A stretch of DNA of 64,000 nucleotides. Source: Hyalella azteca (lineage: Eukaryota; Arthropoda; Malacostraca; Amphipoda; Hyalellidae). The stretch spans positions 1 to 64,000 of the forward strand of contig NW_025944508.1 in the NCBI RefSeq assembly GCF_000764305.2, written 5' to 3'. Positions 36,436 through 50,213 of the stretch are shown here, piece by piece; position 1 is the stretch's first letter; each line of letters begins with the position of its first letter. Both the position numbers and the translations under genes were made by a program. The notes under the pieces are model-generated. The model had not been told where the DNA came from, did no database searches, and worked only from the letters and a program-made list of their open reading frames with translations.

Positions 36436-37394
36436 ATTCTCAACACGGATTGTCGACATACGGGCTCAATTATGCTGTTCGCTCTTCAAACTCAGTCTGA
36501 ATTATTATTCAAGCCAATTAACTAATATGTGATGGGCACTCCTGAAAATTTTTAATTCATTTATAACTAGGAGTTCAGTCTGCGAATTGTTTTAATACAT
36601 TTTTCGGTCACAAATGTTTATAATTTTATCGTCTAGTCATAATTCTTCCTATGTTCAATTTTAATGTATAATAAAACAAATCGCTACGTAAAAATAAACT
36701 TTAAACAAAACCACTACAAATAGTTAATCAACGCCTGCATTAGAGTCACGAATAAAATTAATTGATAACTTAAGGCAGGTTGAGCATCATTATACTTTTC
36801 TATGTTACGAACTGTTATAATTTTAAAAGGGACTTTTGATCTTACCAGTGGAATGAGACAAAGGACCTAACTTGTCCCTATTAGCTCAGTGCCCAGACAT
36901 TTCCAATATCAATGTATTATCAAATTACTAAGCTAATTAGTGCCCCATTTATTGAACAAGTTCTCAGCGACATCTCACAAAGTAATAAATGCAACAGACT
37001 CTTTCACCACTCAAAGTCTGTAAATATCTTCAAAATTGAGATATTGTATATTAATGCGTGATTATATTAAATAGTCATCAAAACCCTTAAAAGCTACAGA
37101 CCTGAACTTTGTATAGATAATAATTAGAAAGATCTGATCACGCGAACGTCAGAATATTTCATATGGCTTACATATCCAAAATTCTCAGTATATATATAGC
37201 AATTGGTAATTACAATCACAAACAGAAACCTTATTAGATATGATAGCAGCACAAATATTTAAACGAATAACAATAAAAAGTTGAAAGTTTCACTGATAAC
37301 TAACGACTTAACTGTTCAAAATACCTTCTTACGCTGAATTTATCACTTAGTGATGCTCATCAGTTCTTGAGTGCGACTCTGCAAGCATTTAATA

Positions 37395-37610
37395 GTGGAT
37401 TTTGATAGCCAAAACATATCACAGCTGACAATTGATTGCCTAGAGCGCATCGCATACTGTAATTTGCTAGCTTCAAAACGCATCAAATACTGAAAATTTC
37501 TGGACAAAACTGCATAGAATATTGAAATTAGCGGCCAATAAAGCATAAAATATTGTAAATTGATAGCCCAAATACGCATCAAATACTGAAAATTGATAGT
37601 CAAAAAGAGC
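37395..37610. repeat. Degenerate tandem repeat with core CATCAAATACTGAAAATT
   Basis: About five or six units of roughly 34 bp (CGCATCRNATACTG, AAAATTGATAGCC). They keep a minus-strand frame open for 92 codons by chance. Confidence 0.65.
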
Positions 37611-40600
37611 AGAGTGCGCACCAGGCTTGTTAGGTCAAGTCTTGTACTGAAGCTGCTAACTAGCTGCTAGACAGACCCCGACGATAACAGTATCACACAT
37701 GACGATAACAACCTTATCTTAAGACGAATGTCACAGCAAGCCAAGGCTTCTCAAGGTACTAAGGTACAACGAGCAATGAAAATGGCTCTGTAAATTATAA
37801 ATCTTAATATCATAATACAAGTGTGAAAATGTCCTTGAATCAAAATGTATAAATAGTGAAATCAAAAGTTACTTCTTATGTATAGTGCGCATGTATATCG
37901 ACTGATGCGAGTTCTCACAAATCAGGAATGCGAATTATGATCCAATCAGTAGAAAGCGATTGGTATGCCATGAAAGTACTATGAGAAGATTTTTTATTAT
38001 TAGAATTGAAGAATTGATGTAACTGAAATGAAATTTCATTTATAGCAACAATGCGTGTTGGTTCAACTCTACGTGAAAAGGAACATAGATTTTAATTATT
38101 CAAGGGATGTCCTTAATATATTTTAGTGCAGTGTTTGTTGTTATAGCATAGATTTATATGAAATAATTTAGTCATCCCCTAGACAGCGCCCTCGGGTGGA
38201 AGCGGATGTATTTATTTTCATTTTGCGCTTTTTAAACTTTCCTCGCCACGATTGATAATTAATTAATATAAGTCTTGCGAAAAATTTGCAAGTTTTAGTG
38301 AATATTTTTACGAGAAGAAAATAAATCAAAGAAGCCATTACAGTTCGGAATGTGATAAAAATATATATGCCCATGGACGGATCATGATATAAGAAAAAAT
38401 ATCATTAATGGAATGAATGTAATGTAACGAATGTTTAGCGAAATTGATAACTTTATATCATTACTTCATAATTATTATATGCTTCATGATTATAGATGTT
38501 TTTTTATAAATAGAATAATTACATTTCAAACAATTGACGGTGTGTGTCGCTTGCCACCTAAAATGCTTAAAATATGCAAATCAAAAGTCAACAATATTTT
38601 TAATTAGTTAATTATATTATTATATAAGTTTAGTATAAATGACAAACACATGTCATTTGCATCACTTTGAACTCCTGTTTTTCTTTTTTTTAGTGAATAA
38701 CATTAATATAAATCATCTGATTTATATTTAAAGAATACATCCTTACACGGAATTCAAAACGCATTTCAGCCCATAAATGTACACGATCTTTTCCGCTCTA
38801 AAGATATCAGAAGTAGAGATCAGTGTTGATATTAGTGGACAAAATTTGAAATTTAGGTGAAGAAAAGTAGCTGAGATGAGGCTTAGCGCAATATCTAGCA
38901 AGCAGATCTAGAGCAACGTATGCTATTGACCTGGTAATGTCATTCGACGTACGGTTGTAAACTGTGGAGTGTACACCATAAATCACGTGTGATTATGAGA
39001 CTTGCACAACTTGCCACGTCCAGATAAAAATAATAATAATGAGTGAGTATCGAAAAGCATATAAACTCACATGAATGAATGGATCAAATGGTCTAAAATC
39101 TAAATAGTGAAACATTTTTTTCACTCACAGCACGACCAGGGAGCGGACGTAGCACTGATACGCTCTCGTCGGGCCAAACTAGGTTAGGATGACCCATAAA
39201 GTGCAAAAAATGCACTAACATATGGAGAAAACTTCACTCATTCCTCTCAGTGATGCACACTTTACACAAGCTTGATGGAATTAGCGGGACAGTAGTAATA
39301 AAAAGTCATATCGTATAATCGTTATATTGTTCACGGTAGCTGGCTTTGAAAAAAAATCACTCGACGCCTATATCTTTTCTTGACATGTTTTAATGTTTGT
39401 TTATTCTAAAAATAAGTTCAAATTGAATATATGATGAGTTTACAGTCTTCATGTAATTAGCATATCACGTAAGACGAGTTTGCAGACTGAACACAGTCGA
39501 CGAACTGAGCTTGCTTCAGAGACAAGTTTGCTTTTTTTATGCAGCTGAACAGAGTTCAGATACATAATCAATTAAATCATATCATAATCATAATCATCTT
39601 TACAGGCCTTGCACATTTTGCGCCTTCAATAACCAAATTGAACTAAAAATTGCACCCTATATTATATAAACGACCTAAGATTAATGGTTCTATTCGTTTA
39701 GCTTGTTGTGGGATTCGTTCATTTCACAGCAAATTTGTCAACAAATTTAGCAAACCGTATTATTAACCGCAAACGTATTCATTGAACAGCAATAAAACGC
39801 GGAATGCTCTAGCGTTATAAAAGACTGGTAAATGTACAGTAAAAATTTGCGTCTTCGATTGCTGCAACATTGGATTAATTGTGCAGGCTTGAAGCATCGA
39901 ATCATAAAATCTCAATTTGTTCATGGAAATGTTATTATTTGTTGCAATTTTATTTCTTTACTTGATTATGAAAATTATGCACTGGAAAAGTATTTAGTCT
40001 AACAAAATAAAAGGGGCAAGGGGATTTCTATGGGCACGAAGAAACACGTGTGCAACGAAACGATCGATTAGTATTCATAGTAATGATAGTATATTCAAAA
40101 TTATCCGCTCAGAGGAAATTTGGACGAAAGCTGGTTGAAACAATCTTTTTCCATAACTCATGTTTAGTCTTATATTTAATTTTTATCTTGAATCGGATGC
40201 TTTTGCCATTTTTATTGAAAAATGTTGTACATTTGGTCAACATTTATTCAGTTTTATTTTAGACAAAGATTCATGGACTTCCAATAATTGTACACCAATT
40301 AGGTGTGAAGGCTAAAGGAGTTAACACAGTTTTTCCATTAATCGATACTTAATCAGCATTATAAAACCTCAGAATTAGTTGGGTAATAATACTTACACCA
40401 TGAAAATTTACTTCGTTTTAAGGCGCCAGAAGATGTAGGCGATGATCTGCGAGCTAAAATCTATTTTGTAATAATTTAAGCTTCTTATTATATGAATTTC
40501 CCGTTGGTTCAAAATCTCATAAACTCGTAATTCATTTCCAAAGCATAATTACAGAGCTCAGTACTTGACCATAGAAAGAAGATGCTATAACGTTCATTAC

Positions 40601-41039
40601 GATGGAAATGTCCTGAAAGATGAACTTTTAGTTTGTAAAGCGAAACATTCAAATTCAATGCATCGGTTGATGGAGAATCACGAAAATGGCTGAACGTTTC
40701 TAAACAAAATATCGCTGAAGACATATGTACATACCTTCCAAAATATCCTGTCTAGTGACTCGCAGGTTACCCGCAAAAATTTGAAGGAAATGATTTCACT
40801 GCAATTATATTTCCCTGAATGTTCCACTTAGAAAACACTGCACATTTTATAAATTTTCACTCTGATTTTTTTCAAGCAAAAAACGGAATACGTGACATAT
40901 ATCTCTGTAAGTTCCATTCCATGACACAATTTCCAGCTCGTAGTAACACTTAACAAATTCGCATTTCACTCAACTCATCCAACATTCCGACATAAATTAC
41001 TATGTACTCAGCGGCGGCAAGTGCGGGCTAGCGACTCAA

Positions 41040-41150
41040 GTATAGGTAAGTAAGGAGGCGACTAAAGTATAGCTAAGTAAGGAGACGACTAAAGTATAGC
41101 TAAGTATGGAGGAGACTAAAGTATAGCTAAGTAAGGAGGAGACTAAAGTA
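41040..41150. repeat. 27-bp tandem repeat, about four units
   Basis: GACTAAAGTATAGCTAAGTA plus AGGAGRC recurs at 27-bp steps. Changes are few, so it is young. Confidence 0.85.
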
Positions 41151-41508
41151 GAGGTTCGTGGGCACCCGCGTGTTGGTTGTGCCAGACGAACTCCAGCATC
41201 CGCCCGCCAGAGCAGGGCTGATATCGGCACCAGGGACGTTGTACTGAACACTTATCGCTGGGTAGATGATGGGTGCACTGCTACAGCCTCCCTTCGGCCT
41301 AATGACGTTAAAACCGCGTTACATACGAGTTGATTTTGTTGATAAAACGTTTTATCTTCCTTACGTCAACGTCAGATGCCTAGTGGGCTGCTAATATATT
41401 CATAATATTTACAAGTGCAAGTTTCGGTTAAGCCATTTTGGCCTGTAGCCGATTCCTGAAATAATCGTTCGGCTATTTTCTGGTCGATGTCGACCAAAGT
41501 TTTAACAA

Positions 41509-41575
41509 AAAGCTGCGGATTTCAAACCCTCAACTTACGACTCGGTTATCTTAGCGACTCGGTCGGCCACCCTTC
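41509..41575 (-). repeat. Possible tRNA-derived SINE head
   Basis: On the minus strand TGGCCGACCGAG (A-box like) is followed by GGGTTTGAAATCC (B-box like, one extra base). The layout resembles a tRNA-Ser/Leu head. The evidence is weaker than for the element at 34160. Confidence 0.35.
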
Positions 41576-44097
41576 GGTATTATACTGGAGAGATTATACC
41601 GTATCATTTACATTTATTGTTTCACAAATTATAGTTAGAAATCAGGCGTCATGTGACGATTAAGAGGCACAATGAATTCATTTTTTGGTCAGTTAAAAGA
41701 GTTTAGACTAGTGTCTGAACCGTTTACCTAATCGCCGTTTGCCACCAAAACAATAATTCTCGGTAATGTCAGGCAACAGTAAGAAGAACAAATTGAAAAC
41801 GAAAGAAAGCCTCAGAAGCTGCACCATACTTTCGATACAAACTCCACCAATCCATAAAAAATGTACAGAGGCATCGCAGAGATTTTCTGACTATCAAAAA
41901 GTACTTGTTCAATGCTGCATCACTTTAATGCCTCAGCAATATAATTGTAACCTCAGAGCTTCATGTCGTGCCCGTAACTACGACACTTGCCTCGGCGCAG
42001 GAAACAGCCTGACACCAACGGTCAGAGGTATGACGTAAGTGCGTGGTGTTTATGAGCAGCAAGTATTGTCAGTTCTGGGAAAAGATTCTGATGTTTAAAA
42101 ACAGCACAACAGATTGTTCAATGTTCAGTCATTTTAATTACAAGCAATCGGCGTTTTATAAGAATGACTTAGAGTTCAAAACTTCGCTTCGGTGCACACG
42201 CGTTAGCGTATCTGCGTACCTATCTTATGAGCGTATCTGCGACCTCGACACAAAAATTCTCCAGCACATTCAAAATACTGCTTGCTTTCATCGCGAAGTC
42301 TGACGTAATCAGTCATATTTTGCATAATTTCTGCTTGAGTTTGCAATTTGGAATGGTTTATTTAAAAAACGAGCACTTGCAACAAAAAAAGAAGCTTAAT
42401 ACAATATAATTTTCAAGATTAACTATTTGATGCGCCTGGGTCATTAAATTCTTACGAAAATGGCACCTAATAATTTGCTGGGTCTTTAGCCCTGAGTTGT
42501 TGGCTGAGCGCATTTGGATGATGTAATTGTTGAGGCCTGGAAGTATGATAGCAAACTTTTTCATTCTTCATATTAGTATAAAATAGGCTTTGCTGAAGCA
42601 GTGAAAACGATAATTATAAGGAAAATGAATGATTATAAATTATACAGATCGTCTACCTTTTTTTAACGATGAATCTCAAGACGAGCTCTCAACAAATAAT
42701 AGTTGTCACTACAGTAATAATGAACCGTTATGGATTTTCATCACGAAATAAGCAAATCAAGATGACACTGAGTAGCAGAAGGAAGTGTGTTATCCTGACA
42801 CATGTTCGGTGCTGAGGTCAGGCGTCCGGCCAGCTCGTGCTTTCCTGTCACAAACAAGTTGCTTACGTAGAGCCTAATTACGGCTTAAATCATTATTTAA
42901 TTTATTATTTTATATTCATCTCATTTATTTAATTGATCTTCAAGATGCGGATGAGCTTGCATTTTTTTATTAATATTCATATTAATCGGTTAGTTCAAGT
43001 GCTATTTTGAATCGGGAGGAATAAGTAGCATAACAAATGTTCGATATATTTAATAAACACATACCAGGATGCATCGAAATTGTTGGACGTGTTGTAGATT
43101 TCTGCATCACATTATATCTTAGGTGAAGTATCAGTTTTATATGGTCATTACTATCTTACGATTTTTATTTACACATATGCACAAGTTCCACAAGATATCA
43201 AAGTGCGAATTATGAAAATTTCTACAATGATCTGGACAATCACAAAACATATATATAGATTTTTAAATACTAAATAAATTAAACCCCGTTGCACAAAGTT
43301 TTAAAGCGCAAGTCAGTAGAAGTTGTGAGACAGGCAGCGGCAAACATTTTCATCTAAATAATCTTTGTGCGTTAAATTTTTAAAGGTGTAGATCGGTTTC
43401 TACATATTGAAGTTTCAAATGTCATTAAAAAGAATTTTTACTAAAATTGTTTTACAAAGGAAGAAAAATATAATATTTCTGATTTAGTTGACCTGTTTAT
43501 TGAATGATTGATGGAGATGGTGTCCAGCCTCAAGCACATACGAGTAGCATTTCCGGGCATTTTACAAAGGAAAACATCTGATCAAACCGTTGGATGGTTC
43601 TCTTTTTATTATTAAAACTATAACTTCTAACATCTTCCTCAACCGATTTTTAGTTGTCTAAATAATATCAACGAGAAATAATATGAACAGAAAAGATCAG
43701 CCTCCTCACACTCGCTGCTTAAGCTCTTTTAAGTTTTAAGCTTCTTCGTTCTGGCGACAAAAAATAATCGAATACGGATGATAGCGCTCTGTCTTTATTC
43801 TATTAAATAATTGACAAAGATATGAATATTCTCAGTGGTTTCAGGAACATAGTTCAATTATAGAGGTAACGATTAATTGCTAGAATATGAACACTTTCCT
43901 AACATTAGGTAATTTGAAAAAATCCATCGCTAATTTGTACCGCTATTCTGACAATGATGGCGTCGAGGCATTCGTTTTGTAAATATTTCCTTAGTTAGCA
44001 TTAGTATCCTTATTATCCTAAGTATATTTGATTCAGACGTAGCAGTCCCAGGCCACGAAGGATCGCGGCCTCTGACTATCGTGCATCCGCCCTCATT

Positions 44098-45059
44098 TTG
44101 GCCAGCTGATGCACGAAGCTGTTGCTTGCTTTTCGCTGCTGGTAACTACAGGGGAGGTCGATCAGGCATTGTGCCCAGGAACACGTCCAGCCATCTCTAG
44201 AAGGTCTCCAGGGTGAACTCCCCCTCTCTTAGATCCTTTGATAGGACGTTAAACAGCCTCGGCCCTGCCACGGAAAGCGATTCTTCCCGCAGATCTGTCA
44301 AGGTGCCGCTATCTTCTCGCTCGCGCTCGCCAGTGCGTCGTTAAGGCCTGTTTCCACTATGAGACTCTGCGAGACTGACGCCTGAAAAACTGTTTTTTTT
44401 TAGTCCGGACTGAGGCAGTCCCGACCATCGAGACTGGCGCGACGGGGAGTGAAGCCCTGAACTTGCCAAAATACTCTCCTTGTGTACAACAGACTTACTT
44501 GCCGGATTGTCACCAAGCGACCGACACTCGCCAGATCTACTAGCCGTCTGCACTATCCCCGTGCACAAGCAAGCACCTTTATGGTCATTAGTATCCTGGT
44601 GTCGTCCGCGAATGACGATGCTGTGGCGTGGTTGACAGCCACATCTATGTCGGCGATGCAAATGAGCAAGAGGATTGGGCCGAGTAGCGTTCCATGTGGT
44701 ACTCCACTCTTCACCTTATCTTCGCTCCAACAACTTGTAGTCTTTCTGTTAGGAAGTTGTGGATCCATGACAAAAATATACCTCCGACCCCCAGTAGTCT
44801 TAATTTTCTGATTGACACTCCATGGTCAACTTTTTCAGATGCTTTCGCGAAGTCTAAATACACCACGTCCACCCCGGCCTCCTCCGCCAGCATGGCCAGG
44901 ATTTGGTAGTGATGCTCCAGCAGCTGAGACAAACAGGAGCAGTTTCGCCTAAAACCGTGTTGCATTCTGTTGAAAAGGTCAGCTTCCTCCATGTACTGCA
45001 CCAACCTTCTGGCAACAACCTTCTCAAATACTTTGATTACGTGTGATGTTAATGTAACC
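44098..45059 (-). mobile_element. Non-LTR retrotransposon 3' end, 5'-truncated (copy 1)
   Basis: Minus-strand reverse transcriptase fragments: FEKVVARRLVQYMEE, QHGFRRNCSCLSQLLEHH, VDVVYLDFAKASEKVDHG, then in another frame VKSGVPHGTLLGPILL and the catalytic FADDTRI. Further down, LREESLSVAGPRLFNVLSKD and VPDRPP-type residues match the C-terminus of CR1/Jockey-type ORF2. Frameshifts and an in-frame TAG (ETF*RW) break it. The right edge stops abruptly at 45059, as expected of 5' truncation. Confidence 0.85.
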
Positions 45060-46290
45060 AATCCATCCACGAACATCGATGAAAATAATACTTCCTAACC
45101 TAACGGATTTCATCAGTTTATTAACATGGATTCACTCGTCCGTCAATTGAAAAATCTTAATTTTCTAATTGTACTTACAGTGTATGTATCCTCAGTAAAT
45201 AGTAAATAAACACAATAAATAATAAACTAATAATAGTAGTAGCATTTGTGAAACACGCTATGATACCTATCTAAATCTATAGACCAAAAACCAGACATGG
45301 TTATACATTGTGACGTATTTATTACATTTAATTTTCTCGACACATTAAAGGTAGTATAATAAGATAATGCTGTTTCTTAATTCCTTGGTGAATGCATCAT
45401 ATTACACGGATAAACTACGTTAATGAGAAGTTTGAAACCATTCTTGCGTTTCATAACTGCTATTAGGTAAATAGATCTTTGTTTCCTCCTGCTCATAGTG
45501 ACAACAGCTAGTAAAGCAAGAGCGGCAGCATAATCTATCTTCAAAGGCCAGCGAGTGCGGTAGCCCAGACGGTCAGTCTCAGTCCCAGCACACACACGTA
45601 GTGGAAACGCGCACGCCAGTTTTCAGGCCCAGCCATGTGGCTTATTGGTCTCAGGCCAGTCTCAATCCTTAAAAATCAGTCCCGTAGTGGAAACGGGCCT
45701 TTATACTCTCCATGTGTACAGGTTTACTTGCCGGATAGTCACCAAACGACCGACACTAGCCAAATTTACTAGCCGTCTGCACTATCCCCGTGTACAAGCA
45801 CCTTTATACTGTAGTGATCTCGGCAGTATTGTTAGAATAAGATAAGATGTAGACATCTTGCTAACTTAATATTGTACATATTGTCATCCGTAACAATGGT
45901 CAGTAACAACGGTCAGTAACAACAAAAATCATAGTCAACTATAACATACATAATTTGCTAAGTGTTTTATAATACTTTTAAGATCCGATAAGAACAATTA
46001 TAAAATTAAACACTAGAACAGCAACCATAGCACAATTTGATACCTAACTATGGCAACCTCTTGAAAGACTTCCGGATTTTCCCGGAGGCCTATCCCGATT
46101 CCCGAGCCCTTCATTCTTGCCCTGACGCCAACACGCGAGGTTCTCTGCCATGCCTTCCTTAGTAGTTCTTTATAGGTGTTGTGATATCTATACACTGGGC
46201 CTATTTACCGTACATGTTGACATCAAACTAAATAAACACGAAACCTCTGACCGCATCCTCCTATTACCCTACCTGCATTTAGGGAAGCAA
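45060..46290. other. Spacer between LINE copies, with a third diverged LINE piece
   Basis: Mostly AT-rich sequence without genes. At about 45690-45820 is a diverged match to 44467-44590 (TTTACTTGCCGGATAGTCAC, TACTAGCCGTCTGCACTATC). It is preceded at 45600-45705 by GTAGTGGAAACG motifs that resemble the AGGCCTGTTTCCACTATGAG at 44345 in inverted orientation. Confidence 0.55.
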
Positions 46291-48160
46291 TTGGCCAGCT
46301 GATGCACGAAGCTGTTGCTTGCTTTTCGCTGCTGGTAACTACAGGGGAGGTCGATCAGGCATTGTGCCCAGGAACACGTCCAGCCATCTCTAGAAGGTCT
46401 CCAGGGTGAACTCCCCCTCTCTTAGATCCTTTGATAGGACGTTAAACAGCCTCGGCCCTGCCACGGAAAGCGATTCTTCCCGCAGATCTGTCAAGGTGCC
46501 GCTATCTTCTCGCTCGCGCTCGCCAGTGCGTCGTTAAGGCCTGTTTCCACTATGAGACTCTGCGAGACTGACGCCTGAAAAACTGTTTTTTTTTAGTCCG
46601 GACTGAGGCAGTCCCGACCATCGAGACTGGCGCGACGGGGAGTGAAGCCCTGAACTTGCCAAAATACTCTCCTTGTGTACAACAGACTTACTTGCCGGAT
46701 TGTCACCAAGCGACCGACACTCGCCAGATCTACTAGCCGTCTGCACTATCCCCGTGCACAAGCAAGCACCTTTATGGTCATTAGTATCCTGGTGTCGTCC
46801 GCGAATGACGATGCTGTGGCGTGGTTGACAGCCACATCTATGTCGGCGATGCAAATGAGCAAGAGGATTGGGCCGAGTAGCGTTCCATGTGGTACTCCAC
46901 TCTTCACCTTATCTTCGCTCCAACAACTTGTAGTCTTTCTGTTAGGAAGTTGTGGATCCATGACAAAAATATACCTCCGACCCCCAGTAGTCTTAATTTT
47001 CTGATTGACACTCCATGGTCAACTTTTTCAGATGCTTTCGCGAAGTCTAAATACACCACGTCCACCCCGGCCTCCTCCGCCAGCATGGCCAGGATTTGGT
47101 AGTGATGCTCCAGCAGCTGAGACAAACAGGAGCAGTTTCGCCTAAAACCGTGTTGCATTCTGTTGAAAAGGTCAGCTTCCTCCATGTACTGCACCAACCT
47201 TCTGGCAACAACCTTCTCAAATACTTTGATTACGTGTGATGTTAATGTAACCGGCCAGTAATTTGGGGGTTTGTCTCTAGCACCTCCTTTGTAGATTGGT
47301 GTTATTAGTCCTTGTTTTAGGTAACTAGGAACATTTCCTGCTTTCAATGATGTTTTCCATAGGGGAGCGCAGCCGTGGGTAACAATATTGACTCGTAAAC
47401 AGGCCCTGGGCCAACCATCAGTATGCAATATCTACACATAGCCTCAGACCAATGAACTGTGGGTAACTCCGGCTAACAGTAAATCCGCTTTGCATAACAC
47501 AGTCACTGCTCCACAGCGCCGCAGCGCAACTGGCCGGAGCGCAACAGGCCCTACCGCAACACGCGGCGCAGGTTAGGTTAGGTTACTTTAGGAGTAGCTG
47601 TTGCGGTAGGGCCTGTTGCGCCCCGGCCAGTTGTGCTGCGGCCTGTATGCACTCCGGCCTGTGACTGAACGGCGCTGTTGTGATGGGCGCTCTATGTCAA
47701 AAGCCGTGAAGATGCCCGGCTGCGTTACGCTCGGGAAGGTATATGAATCGCACTGTGGACTTGGGCTATGCTGACCTCTAGCTATCCACCCTTCCATAGC
47801 ATAGTCACACATTTTTTCCGAAACACGGCAGAGACCCCATCTGGACCGGGAGCCGAACAAGTCGATAATTTTTGGATACTCCTTTCTAGATCCGGTGTTT
47901 CAAACGCAAAGTTCATCATCACCTGCCCCACTGGCAGTTCTTTAATGAATCCAATTTCGTTCTCTTGTCTTGAGTATCGGGGTTTGCTGAATACTTTCTC
48001 AAACTGCGCTCCCAGAAGTTCGCACATGCCAGTGTGCGTATACCTGCAGTAATACTTCGCACAGCTAGTTGTACATTGCTTCGGCGTTTAAGTCCAGGAA
48101 CTCTGATCTCCAGTCAACTTCGAGGAGTTCGTTTCCAATGGTCTTCCAGTCTGTTCTTCG
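46291..48160 (-). mobile_element. Non-LTR retrotransposon fragment, longer copy (copy 2)
   Basis: 46291-47252 repeats 44098-45059, with no difference that I noticed. It continues further 5': LKAGNVPSYLKQGLITPIYK and GGARDKPPNYWPVTLTS (47428-47250), then, beyond an inserted GC-rich block (about 47450-47780), LERSIQKLSTCSAPGPDGVS at 48027-47782. Pre-RT residues (DWKTIGNELLEVDWRSEFLD) extend to about 48150. Stops, frameshifts and the insertion make it inactive. Confidence 0.85.
47518..47642. repeat. 44-bp inverted repeat around a GGTTAGGTTAGGTTA loop
   Basis: Left arm 47518-47561 and right arm 47599-47642 pair with about two mismatches (GCCGCAGCGCAACTGGCCGG versus its complement). The loop is 37 nt and contains three TTAGG-like units. 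It sits in the block that interrupts the LINE reading frame. Confidence 0.85.
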
Positions 48161-50213
48161 ATGATGAAAAACCCACGAATCTTCCAAGAATCTTTATTTA
48201 GAACGTCACACTGGCATCAGGTAAAAAATGTAATACAGGTATTATTAAATTGATAACCTCAGGGATAAGTTATCATCAATAATTTATCAGCCCCAACAAA
48301 TAACTTATAGGAATAAAAATAATAATCTCTGCTAAACTAGATCTTACAACCGCCAAACATGACATCATCGTCAATAATGTGCGGCCGTTCTTTTACACGG
48401 CACTAATCAGATGCTCGTAGCAGACGTACGTAAATGATACATTGATACAAATGATACATGATGGTAACAAGCCCAAAAACAGCTTCTAACTTTTGGCAAA
48501 ATACACAATGATCTTTCTAGAAGCATCGAGTGGGCGGAGAAGACATATATACGGTACTCTTCTCATTCGCGCAATATGAAACACATTAGACATAACGCTA
48601 GACATGCAACCTATTACAGAGGTTAAACATAGTGCACATTAGTCATAACGCAAGACATGCAACCTATTGCAGAGGTTAAACATAGCACATTAGACATAAC
48701 GCTAGACATGCAACCTATTGCAGAGGTTAAACATAGCATATTAGACATAACGCTAGGCATGCAACCTATTCCAGAAGTTAAACATAGTGCACATTAGACA
48801 TAACGCTATACATGCAACCTGTTATCATAGGTGCAATATAATCCATATCAGGCAGCCCACATACACGAACGAGGCAGGAGATCAACAGGAGGTTTTCTAT
48901 TTTTATGATCAATGTAGACTTTCAGTACGAAATTTCTTACAAGACGAGGTTTAAACAATTTAAAACATAATCGTAAACCATAATAAAAATGGAAATGGTC
49001 ATAAATTATTAACAAAATATGACTTGTATAAGCCCTTTTAAGGTTATCAGTGTGACGACAATCGCATATCCCAAGATGACCTACCTAACAAAGGAAGTTT
49101 AAGGGACAAACAAAAAGAAAGTTCTTCCTTATAAAGGAAGAACTGAAAGGATTTTCGTCATGAAATCTATGGTTGCAAGAATAAAGTAAAATAATAAGCA
49201 TGAGAAGGCAGGTCTTACCTATGCATGTTGATGATCGCCTAACCATCAAGTAAAAAAAAACCGTCACACTTGCATCCCAAAACAACATGGAGCTTTTCCA
49301 CTTATGCTAAGCACAACTGATTATGTTGCTAACTTGTAACAATCAACCATGAATAATTTATCCTGCCTTGGAAAAGAGAGGTATTTCAATCCAAGGAGAG
49401 GTATTTCAACAGGTCAAAGAACAACGAAGAAAATAATGGGTTCAAATCGTATAGAAACTTGCGATCTAACAACATCAAAAGCCTTGACCAACCCGAGCTC
49501 CACGGGAAATTCTAGTCAATAATCTGATTAAGTTCTTCATGCAAACAATCTAAGTGAGGATTGCAACAGTTTCTTCACTACAAAGGATATACATATTTAA
49601 ATATTTTGTGAAATAACTAAGACAGAAAACTTTTAAGACTAAGAAGACGTGAAATAACTATGATTATAACTATTTGCATACCGTGGCAGAAAAGATAATT
49701 GGCAAGCTAAAATTGAAGGTCTGCTTCCAAACCTTCTCACTCCACTACCCACTCCCTCCACCACTCAATAACCACTCAGTCCACAACATAATTACAACTC
49801 ACTCCATCACGCAACAGCAATGAGCAAGCTATATAATTCAAGTTGATTAAACTTCAATGCTAGTTGCTAGAAATAATCTTCTTTACTTCCGTAGCCAACA
49901 TTAGGTCGTCTGATTCCTGCTCAATTCAAAACCATGTGCACTTTTCCTTGCCATCCACAATACAAGCTTCATATTGGCGTAAAAAATACAGGTCGCATGC
50001 CAAAAAACTCTCAGATTCACTTCAGAGGAATCAACAGCAACGTTCTAGAAGACAAATGTAGCGTAGACTCATCAGGCGCAAATTTATAAGATGTGATCTC
50101 ATTAGCAGCAGAAACCTCACGTATATATTGTCTTAGCAGCCATAGACACATCAGACGTAGTAGACTCATCATGTGTAGACATATGGGGCATAAACTCATT
50201 GAGTATAGCCCTA
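48161..50213. other. Intergenic and 3' flank of the SGNH-like gene
   Basis: No gene recognised. It holds the 50-bp repeat array at 48580-48830. Near 50060-50225 it has degenerate AGACTCATCA/AGACATATC motifs just past the stop codon of the next gene, probably in its 3' UTR. Confidence 0.4.
48580..48830. repeat. About 50-bp tandem repeat, five units
   Basis: Each unit has CATTAGACATAACGCTAGAC, ATGCAACCTATTGCAGAGGT and TAAACATAG, with a period of 47-54 bp because some units add TGCA. Confidence 0.88.

Larger units (their letters stand above)
36436..44097. other. Long intergenic region, no gene recognised
   Basis: About 7.6 kb of AT-rich DNA. Open frames are short (up to about 90 codons), without domains or splice support. 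It holds a degenerate repeat at 37395-37610, a 27-bp repeat at 41040-41150 and a tRNA-like element near 41509-41575. A GC-richer patch at 41150-41240 and a diverged region near 39125-39200 show nothing I can name. Confidence 0.45.

Noticed and set aside
41036..41251. Minus-strand frame with SLLSYTLV repeats
   Set aside because: It is a translation of the 27-bp tandem repeat plus a GC-rich patch.
48580..48830. Spaced repeats resembling a CRISPR array
   Set aside because: The units are contiguous head-to-tail repeats in an animal genome, with no unique spacers and no cas genes.
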